In this document: positions 1-5,009 of the stretch, piece after piece
Position numbering within the stretch: the first letter of the stretch is position 1
Layout: the number at the start of each line of letters is the position of its first letter
Assembly: GCA_903842845.1 (NCBI GenBank)
Contig: CAIMNN010000169.1
Span: 1-14,831, forward strand
Origin: an uncultured Acidobacteriaceae bacterium
Lineage (GTDB): Bacteria > Acidobacteriota > Terriglobia > Terriglobales > Acidobacteriaceae
DNA: 14,831 nucleotides
Reading direction: 5' to 3'
The notes under the pieces: model-generated
Database searches by the model: none
The model's input: the letters and a program-made list of their open reading frames with translations, nothing else
What the model was told of the DNA's origin: nothing
Position numbers and translations under genes: made by a program

Positions 1-1458
1 GACCTCTACCTCGGCCACTACGAGCGCTTCACCCACGCGCCCCTCTCGCGCGACAACAACCTGACCACCGGACGCATCTACGAACAAATTATTTTGAAGG
101 AACGTCGCGGCGACTACCTCGGCAAAACCGTCCAGGTCATCCCCCACGTCACCAATGAAATCAAAAACGCCATGCGCAAGGTCGCATCGAACGGCGCGGA
201 CGTCACGATTGTTGAAATCGGCGGCACCGTCGGCGACATTGAATCGTTGCCTTTCCTCGAAGCCATCCGCCAGATGCGCCAGGAACTCGGCCGCGAGAAC
301 ACAGTCTTCGTTCACCTCACGCTCGTCCCTTGGATCGCCGCCGCGCAAGAGCTCAAGACCAAACCCACGCAGCACTCCGTCAAGGAACTCCTCTCCATCG
401 GAATCCAGGCTGACGTCCTCCTCTGCCGTTGCGACCACGCACTGCCGCGCGACATGAAGCAAAAAATTGCCCTCTTCTGCAACGTTGAAGAGCGCGCCGT
501 CGTCGCCGCACGCGACGTGCCTTCCATCTACGAGGTTCCACTCGGCTTCGCGCAGGAAGGCGTCGACGAACTCATCTTGAAGTACCTCCACATCGACGCG
601 CCCGAAGCCAACCTCACCGATTGGAAAGACGTCGTCCACCGCGCCTACAATCCGCAGGACGAGGTCTCCATCGCCATCGTCGGCAAATACGTCGAATACG
701 AAGACAGCTACAAGTCGCTCAAGGAAGCGCTCGTCCACGGCGCGCTCGCAAAAAATCTCAAGCTCAAGGTCACCTGGATCGAAGCCGAAGGCCTGGAATC
801 AAAAACCCCCGAAGACATCAGCTACGAATCGCAGCTCGAGGGCTTCGACGGCATCCTCGTCCCCGGCGGCTTCGGCAAGCGCGGCATCGAGGGCATGTTG
901 AACGCCATCCGCTACGCACGCGAAAAACAGATTCCCTACTTCGGAATTTGTTTGGGCATGCAAACCGCATGCATCGAGTTCGCGCGCAACGTCTGCGGCC
1001 TCAAAGACGCCAACTCATCCGAGTTCGACACCAGTTGCCAGCACCGCATCATCTACAAGCTCCGCGAACTGCTCGGCGTTGAAGAGATGGGTGGGACGAT
1101 GAGATTGGGAGCGTGGACCTGCGTCCTCCAGCCCGACACCCTCGCATCCAAGATCTACGGCGGCAAAACCGAGATCAGCGAGCGCCACCGCCATCGCTAC
1201 GAGTTCAACCGCGAGTACGAAGCGCTGCTCACCGGCGGCGGACTGCGCCTCAGCGGAACAACTCCTGACAGCACTTATGTTGAAATCGTCGAGATTCCCT
1301 CGCACCCCTTCTTCATCGGCTGCCAGTTCCACCCCGAGTTCAAATCCAAACCGCTGGAGCCGCACCCAATCTTCCGCGCCTTCATCGAAGCCAGTTACAA
1401 AAACCGGCAGTTGAACGGGCATGCAGTCAACACTACAACTCAAACCTCTGCGCATTAA
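1..1458 (+). CDS. pyrG: CTP synthase (glutamine-hydrolysing), 5' end missing
   Basis: Makes CTP from UTP, ATP and glutamine in the cytoplasm, the last step of pyrimidine nucleotide synthesis. The reading frame is open from base 1. It begins at the LGHYERF segment, which lies near residue 70 of the E. coli enzyme, so roughly 70 residues including the N-terminal P-loop are outside the window. The visible synthetase part has KERRGDYLG, TVQVIPH and EIGGTVGDIESLPF. The C-terminal class I glutamine amidotransferase domain has GGFGKRG, the nucleophile Cys in GICLGMQ (codon at 949-951), GGTMRLG, ERHRHRYE, and the His/Glu of FHPEF (1330-1338). There are 485 residues in the window, which fits a full length near 550. 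Codons end mostly in C, unlike guaB and the flavoprotein downstream. Identity is certain; only the start is unseen. Confidence 0.98.
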   Translation, partial: DLYLGHYERFTHAPLSRDNNLTTGRIYEQIILKERRGDYLGKTVQVIPHVTNEIKNAMRKVASNGADVTIVEIGGTVGDIESLPFLEAIRQMRQELGRENTVFVHLTLVPWIAAAQELKTKPTQHSVKELLSIGIQADVLLCRCDHALPRDMKQKIALFCNVEERAVVAARDVPSIYEVPLGFAQEGVDELILKYLHIDAPEANLTDWKDVVHRAYNPQDEVSIAIVGKYVEYEDSYKSLKEALVHGALAKNLKLKVTWIEAEGLESKTPEDISYESQLEGFDGILVPGGFGKRGIEGMLNAIRYAREKQIPYFGICLGMQTACIEFARNVCGLKDANSSEFDTSCQHRIIYKLRELLGVEEMGGTMRLGAWTCVLQPDTLASKIYGGKTEISERHRHRYEFNREYEALLTGGGLRLSGTTPDSTYVEIVEIPSHPFFIGCQFHPEFKSKPLEPHPIFRAFIEASYKNRQLNGHAVNTTTQTSAH

Positions 1459-1463
1459 AAATC

Positions 1464-1495
1464 GGGTGCCCCACATCTCGCTTTTGAGATGTGGG
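1464..1495. repeat. Dispersed hairpin repeat, unit A copy 1
   Basis: Six bases after the pyrG stop. CCCACATCTC (1470-1479) and GAGATGTGGG (1486-1495) form a perfect 10-bp stem with a 6-base loop. The first 18 bases (1464-1481) recur exactly, inverted, at 12871-12888, and a diverged copy starts at 2816. It lies between convergent genes and may stop transcription from both sides, although it has no T-run. I recall similar units as common intergenic repeats in Acidobacteriota. Confidence 0.75.
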
Positions 1496-1518
1496 AATGA
1501 AAATCTCTTCACGCACTT

Positions 1519-1572
1519 GTCATTCTGAGCAAGCAATCCGCGCACAGCGCGGATTGCGCGTCGAAGAATCTG
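1519..1572. repeat. Composite intergenic repeat with long hairpin
   Basis: A GTCATTCTGAGC motif (1519-1530) and a GAAGAATCTGC motif (1563-1573) flank a perfect 11-bp hairpin: GCAATCCGCGC (1533-1543), loop ACA, GCGCGGATTGC (1547-1557). The two outer motifs look like the halves of a short intergenic repeat I recall from Acidobacteriota, here separated by the hairpin. A partial outer motif (GTCATTCCGAG) recurs at 2803-2813. It lies in the convergent pyrG/hydrolase spacer. Confidence 0.6.
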
Positions 1573-1609
1573 CATTTGCCTTTGCTTTTCCCGCCTCACC
1601 GGCTCTTCT

Positions 1610-2632
1610 TCACCGTCCAACTCTCCCTCTAATTTCAGCAACCATGCTCGTAACTACGGATATCACCGCCACCGGTTGGTCAAGTTGAATGTGATGCCCG
1701 CTATTGGCAACGGTAATCAGTCGACCACGGCTTGATAACTTCGCCAGCTCTCTCTGATGCACCTCGTGGTCCTTATCCAGCTCGTTCGGATTCTCCGGGC
1801 TCTTGCGCGAGATCACTGTAAGCGGCAGATCTCCCAATGGCGTCTCTTGTTTCCCTGCCCACCGTGCCAATTCCTCGGCCTCTTCGCCAAAATACTCATC
1901 TTGCGTCGCCGCCCAATGCATGGTTTGCCCAAGCGCCCAAAGCCTCCACTGTTGCACATTCGTCGGCAACTGATTGTAGGGCGGCTCTATCTTCGGCCCC
2001 ATATCGTAATCCCGCACAAAATCCTGAATCGCCTTGGTCGCCGCTGGTGAAAGTGCATCGCTCGCCAATACATGGCTCCGGGGTTCGGGGATCGCCCGGT
2101 TCTTGCTGAACGATTGCGCCGTGCCCGTTTTCCCGTTGATGTTCAACAACGAATTCCAGTTACTGGCATCAACAAGAACCATCCCGGCCACATCCGCTGG
2201 ATATTTCGACACAAATATCTCGGCTAAAAAGCCGCCGAGCGAATGCCCAACAAGCAGATACGGCCCTTTGATCTTCGCACTTCGCAGCGCTCTGCGCAGG
2301 TCATACGCTTCCTGCACTCTCGTCAGCGGACTCGGCCCAAGTTCGCTCCACGCTTCTCCGCCCCGGTCATACGAGCAGACACGCGTCGTCTTTGCAATCT
2401 CCGGTTGCACCAGCGACCAGTCAAATGAAAAATCTCCACTACCCGCTGAAAGCACGACCGTCGGCGTGCCTTTGCCCATGCACCATAGATGCAATCTATA
2501 TCCGCCCAGGTCCACAAGCTTTCCCGGCGCACCTGGCTGTTGTACCGCCGCTTCCTGGGCCTGTGATTGGACCGGCATCAGGAGCAGGCAACAAAGTATT
2601 GATGTACTCCAGAAAATGTTTCTGATATACAT
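1610..2632 (-). CDS. Secreted alpha/beta hydrolase
   Basis: A serine hydrolase of the alpha/beta fold, probably an esterase, lipase or acyl-hydrolase; the substrate cannot be read from sequence. With the ATG at 2632 it has 340 residues. Residues 1-26 form a signal peptide (positive MYIRN, hydrophobic SILCCLLLMPV, then QSQAQ), so it is likely exported to the periplasm or beyond. Next come an HLWCMGKG strand, an oxyanion-loop region (SAGSGDFSFDW), the nucleophile elbow GHSLGG (Ser131) and the catalytic His of NSGHHIQLDQP (His313). The catalytic acid is probably in the region after VISRKS (residues 274-290), but I cannot pin it. The 2632 start is preferred over an in-frame ATG at 2677 because it has a strong GGAGGT at proper spacing and a signal peptide immediately after it. 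Convergent with pyrG; no obvious operon partner. Confidence 0.88.
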   Translation of the reverse strand: MYIRNIFWSTSILCCLLLMPVQSQAQEAAVQQPGAPGKLVDLGGYRLHLWCMGKGTPTVVLSAGSGDFSFDWSLVQPEIAKTTRVCSYDRGGEAWSELGPSPLTRVQEAYDLRRALRSAKIKGPYLLVGHSLGGFLAEIFVSKYPADVAGMVLVDASNWNSLLNINGKTGTAQSFSKNRAIPEPRSHVLASDALSPAATKAIQDFVRDYDMGPKIEPPYNQLPTNVQQWRLWALGQTMHWAATQDEYFGEEAEELARWAGKQETPLGDLPLTVISRKSPENPNELDKDHEVHQRELAKLSSRGRLITVANSGHHIQLDQPVAVISVVTSMVAEIRGRVGR

Positions 2633-2637
2633 GAGCA

Positions 2638-2643
2638 ACCTCC
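2638..2643 (-). promoter_or_regulatory. Shine-Dalgarno that fixes the hydrolase start
   Basis: Reads GGAGGT on the minus strand, 5 bases before the ATG at 2632. The alternative in-frame ATG at 2677 has no such site, so this decides the start in favour of the signal-peptide methionine. Confidence 0.8.
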
Positions 2644-2802
2644 ACATCCAGCTCTGCGCAACTCTGACGGGGAACATCAGTTAATGCCATTACGTTTGCA
2701 AGGGACTGCCGGTTCCCTTTATGCCTCGCGCACCATCCATTCCGTCTTCTCGTGAAAATATTGAATGGTAAATAGTAACTCACTCCGTTATCACCTCACC
2801 TT

Positions 2803-2856
2803 GTCATTCCGAGCCGGGTGCCCCATTCTCGCGCTTTTTTATAGCGCGAGAGTGGG
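2803..2856. repeat. Dispersed hairpin repeat, unit A copy 2, fused to a GTCATTC motif
   Basis: GTCATTCCGAG (2803-2813) is followed by GGGTGCCCCATTCTCGC (2816-2832), a diverged copy of the unit at 1464. CCCATTCTCGCGCT (2822-2835) pairs with AGCGCGAGAGTGGG (2843-2856) over 14 positions with one T/G mismatch, which is a G-U pair in the minus-strand RNA. The loop is T-rich. It lies in the 342-base gene-free stretch between the hydrolase and vapC. Confidence 0.7.
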
Positions 2857-2890
2857 AACCAATGAACCTTATCCGCGTGTCTTGTGACGG

Positions 2891-2910
2891 GGCACGGAGT
2901 CAGCCGTACC
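2891..2910. repeat. Short inverted repeat related to the 12991 hairpin
   Basis: GGCACGG (2891-2897) and CCGTACC (2904-2910) pair with one mismatch. The GGCACG...CGTGCC theme resembles the perfect hairpin at 12991-13014, where it also sits next to a unit C repeat. Probably a diverged member of the same repeat family. Confidence 0.4.
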
Positions 2911-2926
2911 GGGCTCAGCAAATAAA

Positions 2927-2950
2927 GGGAAGGTACGGGCTTTAGCCCCT
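2927..2950. repeat. Dispersed palindromic repeat, unit C copy 1
   Basis: Built around the palindrome GGGCT-TT-AGCCC (2937-2948). Bases 2927-2948 recur exactly, inverted, at 12958-12979, a 22-base identity. The 15 bases at 2936-2950 recur inverted at 12916-12930. Three copies within 10 kb show this is a dispersed repeat. I recall closely similar units in intergenic DNA of Acidobacteriota. It lies about 25 bases beyond the vapC stop codon. Confidence 0.75.
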
Positions 2951-2974
2951 GAGGGGGGCGGCAGTACGCGGTAA

Positions 2975-3406
2975 TTACGCCAGCAGTATCGACCCCTTCG
3001 CCTTCCCTGCCAATACTTTGTCAAACGTCACCAGTTGCAACCCCGCCGACTCCGCAAATGCTGCGAGGTACGCATCCGCCCATTCCTTCGTCGAACTCTG
3101 CTCATAGGATGTGCGCGCTATGAAATATTTTTCCAGCTCAAACGGTTCAGGCATCATCTTTGCCCGGCCGCTTACCATCCACTCTTCGTAATATTGCCAG
3201 CAATCACGCTGTGTATATGCATGCTCTTGCATCACGGCCACGTTGGTCAGTAATCGAAAGAGTCCAAGCTGTGTTTGACGTGAGAAATATATGACACAGC
3301 TCTCGTCGAGTGTGTTGTACCAGTCGTCTGCAATCTGAAAGTGGACATGCCTCTGGTAAGTGAGGGTCAGCCACACATTCACATCAGGGAAAATCGATAA
3401 GGTCAT
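2975..3406 (-). CDS. vapC: PIN-domain ribonuclease toxin, VapC type
   Basis: Toxin of a type II toxin-antitoxin pair. PIN-domain proteins are Mg2+-dependent ribonucleases, and VapC members typically cut tRNA or rRNA and block translation. It has 143 residues, normal for the family. Acidic residues in PIN positions are Asp8 (FPDVNVW), Asp111 (WADAYLAAFA) and Asp129 (LVTFD). The conserved helix with FRLLTN (residues 50-55) matches the PIN subfamily whose second acidic residue precedes this motif. Here that position is Gln46 (TQLGLFR) instead of Glu, a variant I believe occurs in other members. The start overlaps the antitoxin gene by 23 bases, the usual sign of translational coupling. The cognate target is unknown. 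Confidence 0.88.
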   Translation of the reverse strand: MTLSIFPDVNVWLTLTYQRHVHFQIADDWYNTLDESCVIYFSRQTQLGLFRLLTNVAVMQEHAYTQRDCWQYYEEWMVSGRAKMMPEPFELEKYFIARTSYEQSSTKEWADAYLAAFAESAGLQLVTFDKVLAGKAKGSILLA

Positions 3407-3608
3407 AGATCTGCTCGCTCGTCAGTTCCAGCTTGTCTTTGCGGTTGGAGTGAATAATGGGGCGCACAAAACTCTTCTTAGGCAGTGGCGCAGCCTGGCT
3501 TTTTGCGAGCGACTCAAGAATCAACTCGCGGAGTGTAACCCCCTTCGCCGCTGCATCCATCTTCACCCTGCGGTAAACATCATCCGGAATGTCTATAGTG
3601 GTACGCAT
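3384..3608 (-). CDS. vapB: Ribbon-helix-helix antitoxin, VapB type
   Basis: Antitoxin partner of the PIN toxin directly downstream, 74 residues. The N-terminus MRTTIDIPDDVYRRVK followed by KGVTLRELILESLAKS has the strand-helix-helix pattern of a ribbon-helix-helix DNA-binding domain (about residues 2-37). The C-terminal half (PLPKKSFVRP to the end) is the likely toxin-binding tail, which typically folds on contact and blocks the PIN active site. The protein probably represses its own promoter; a 12-base inverted repeat lies in the predicted promoter spacer just upstream. There is no Shine-Dalgarno before the ATG at 3608, and a -10 candidate sits only 6 bases away, suggesting a leaderless transcript. 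Confidence 0.85.
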   Translation of the reverse strand: MRTTIDIPDDVYRRVKMDAAAKGVTLRELILESLAKSQAAPLPKKSFVRPIIHSNRKDKLELTSEQIYDLIDFP

Positions 3609-3614
3609 AAAAAC

Positions 3615-3643
3615 ATATTAGCATATTTATGCATGATTGTGAT
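3615..3643 (-). promoter_or_regulatory. Candidate vapBC promoter with embedded operator
   Basis: On the minus strand: -35 ATCACA (3643-3638, 4 of 6 consensus), 17-base spacer, extended -10 TGC-TAATAT (TAATAT at 3620-3615). The expected transcription start is at or next to the ATG at 3608. The inverted repeat GCATA-TT-TATGC (3621-3632) fills most of the spacer, where a ribbon-helix-helix repressor would block polymerase. Read by eye only. Confidence 0.5.
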
Positions 3644-3909
3644 ATTCGACATTTGGTCCCAAAACCCTCAAATTAAGCCCAAATGAAAAACTGTGAATCT
3701 GTGAAGAATTCTACTAACTCATAGATTCAAAATAAGTAATTCAAAATCCACGCCGCGCCACTTTTTGTCATTTTCCCCCAAAATCGCACTCAAAACCGAA
3801 CCAGTTGCATTGAGCCCTTACCCCCTTGCCGTTATGCATCTGGCCCTGTCTGCACCGCACCATCCGTATTGAATTTCGCTCCATGGCCTCACTTGCTATC
3901 CTGATTCCG
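3644..3909. other. AT-richer divergent spacer between vapB and the lipoprotein gene
   Basis: No convincing gene. The part from about 3655 to 3750 is clearly more AT-rich than the flanking genes and holds a direct repeat ATTCAAAAT (3725-3733 and 3739-3747, 14-base period). The rest is C-rich. Close to the lipoprotein ATG (3910) a TGC-TATCCT extended -10 candidate (TATCCT 3897-3902) is visible without a matching -35. This would make that transcript nearly leaderless too, but the evidence is weak. Confidence 0.4.
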
Positions 3910-4470
3910 ATGAAAATTCTCCGCCTCGCACTGCTCTCCGCCTTGCCCGTTCTGCTCATCGGCTGCCAGAACCAGCCCGAAAAGGCCGTCGAGAAGACTG
4001 TCCAGAACGTTGAGAACAAGGCCATCAACGCCGAGCACAAAGCCCAGGCCAATGCCGCCGAGCTCGACAAAGACCGCGCCGCGCTGGCGCATATTCCCGT
4101 GCCAACCAAGAGCCTTTATGTCGACGTCAAGGAGCCAGGCTCGTGGCAAAATCCTTTTATTTCAGTAGATAAGGATTACTTAACTTTGCGCATCACACAC
4201 AAGGACGCAAACTCGAGCGACATCGGCAAAGGTACGCTCCTGCGCACCGAGACAGCCCGTCGGCAGGAGATTCAGGTCACCCCCGACAAACTCGCCGAGG
4301 CCCTCATCGCCCTTCCCGACGATGCCTGGCACTACGGCCGCGTCGTCGCCGTGGGCGAGTCGCCGCTCGCCAATCCCAAGGATAAGCCACAGGTCCGCCG
4401 CACCATTGAAACCACTATCAAACAGCTCAACGACATGGGCGTGGTCGTGGAGGAGTGGCCCGGCCGCTAA
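3910..4470 (+). CDS. Small lipoprotein of unknown function
   Basis: 186 residues. The N-terminus MKILRLALLSALPVLLIGC is a typical lipoprotein signal: charged start, hydrophobic core, and lipobox LLIGC with the acylated Cys at residue 19. It is therefore expected to be membrane-anchored. Residues about 24-60 (EKAVEKTVQNVENKAINAEH and following) are charged, Ala-rich and likely form a coiled coil or long helix. The remainder (TKSLYVDVKEPGSW, KDYLTLRITHKD, then PDDAWHYGRVVAVGES) looks like a compact globular domain I do not recognise. The start at 3910 is chosen because the signal peptide begins there; upstream in-frame ATGs at 3826 and 3883 would put extra residues before it. There is no clear Shine-Dalgarno. 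Codons end in C, as in pyrG. Confidence 0.75.
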   Translation: MKILRLALLSALPVLLIGCQNQPEKAVEKTVQNVENKAINAEHKAQANAAELDKDRAALAHIPVPTKSLYVDVKEPGSWQNPFISVDKDYLTLRITHKDANSSDIGKGTLLRTETARRQEIQVTPDKLAEALIALPDDAWHYGRVVAVGESPLANPKDKPQVRRTIETTIKQLNDMGVVVEEWPGR

Positions 4471-4517
4471 TTCCACTGTACTGAAATTGGCTGGGTGGAG
4501 TAGAATTCGCGCCAGTC

Positions 4518-4525
4518 AAGGAAGG
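4518..4525 (+). promoter_or_regulatory. Shine-Dalgarno that fixes the DUF2147 start
   Basis: AAGGAAGG ending 8 bases before the ATG at 4534. It excludes the in-frame GTG at 4525, which overlaps the site. A TAGAAT hexamer at 4501-4506 could be the matching -10, but no good -35 is visible. Confidence 0.65.
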
Positions 4526-4533
4526 TGTACAGG

Positions 4534-4989
4534 ATGCGCAGATTCATTCTTTTTTCTATTGTCTTAATTGCGGCCGGCTTGACGGCTGCGGTCGGCTCCG
4601 CTCAACAGCTCTCAGAAAAGCTCCAGATTGCCGTCGGCAAGTGGCAGGTGATGAACAACGATGGCTCTCTCGGCGGGCAGGTGGAGACCTGGCTTGCTAA
4701 TGGAAAGCTCTACGGCAAGGTCACGAAGCTGAAGCCGGGTAAAGCGGCGGGTTCGATATGCGACCTCTGCTCCGGCGACAAGAAGGACCAGCCGATGCTT
4801 GGGATGACAATCATGTGGGACCTGAAACCAGACGGCGACCAGTGGGCGGATGGCATCATTCTCGACCCTGATAACGGCCATGAATACCGCAGCAAATTGT
4901 GGGCCATCGACAAGGACCATCTTTCCATGCGCGGGTACATCGGTATTTCGTGGTTCGGCCGCACTTCGAATTGGGTGCGCCTGCCGTAG
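4534..4989 (+). CDS. Exported DUF2147 family protein
   Basis: 151 residues. The signal peptide MRRFILFSIVLIAAGLTAAVGSAQQ ends in a signal peptidase I site (GSA-QQ), so the product is probably periplasmic. The mature part follows the DUF2147 pattern closely: GKWQVMNNDG, ETWLANGKLYGKVTKL, a CDLC pair followed by GDKKDQPMLGMTIMW, then ILDPDNGHEY, KLWAIDKDHLSMRGYIG and SWFGRTSNWVRLP. The two Cys (CDLC) are typical of the family. The molecular function is not established. It lies 20 bases upstream of the large flavoprotein gene in the same direction, so the two are probably co-transcribed; a functional link is only suggested by position. Confidence 0.88.
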   Translation: MRRFILFSIVLIAAGLTAAVGSAQQLSEKLQIAVGKWQVMNNDGSLGGQVETWLANGKLYGKVTKLKPGKAAGSICDLCSGDKKDQPMLGMTIMWDLKPDGDQWADGIILDPDNGHEYRSKLWAIDKDHLSMRGYIGISWFGRTSNWVRLP

Positions 4990-5009
4990 CGAAGAGCTAC
5001 CATCGTAGT

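Noticed and set aside
1015..1641. Minus-strand frame of 208 codons over the end of pyrG
   Set aside because: Shadow of pyrG continuing through the intergenic repeats; no start signal and no recognisable domain.
1464..2950. Possible CRISPR array or tRNA genes in the repeat-rich spacers
   Set aside because: The repeats are palindromic, not regularly spaced, and occur singly; no cloverleaf could be folded by eye in any spacer.
4471..4533. Replication origin at the skew change
   Set aside because: The 63-base spacer holds no TTATCCACA-like DnaA boxes, no AT-rich unwinding region and no dnaA/dnaN/gidA neighbours. The skew change is reported without calling an origin.
4899..5009. Upstream extension of the flavoprotein to an ATG at 4899
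   Set aside because: It would overlap a third of the DUF2147 gene, and the extra residues look unlike the family N-terminus.
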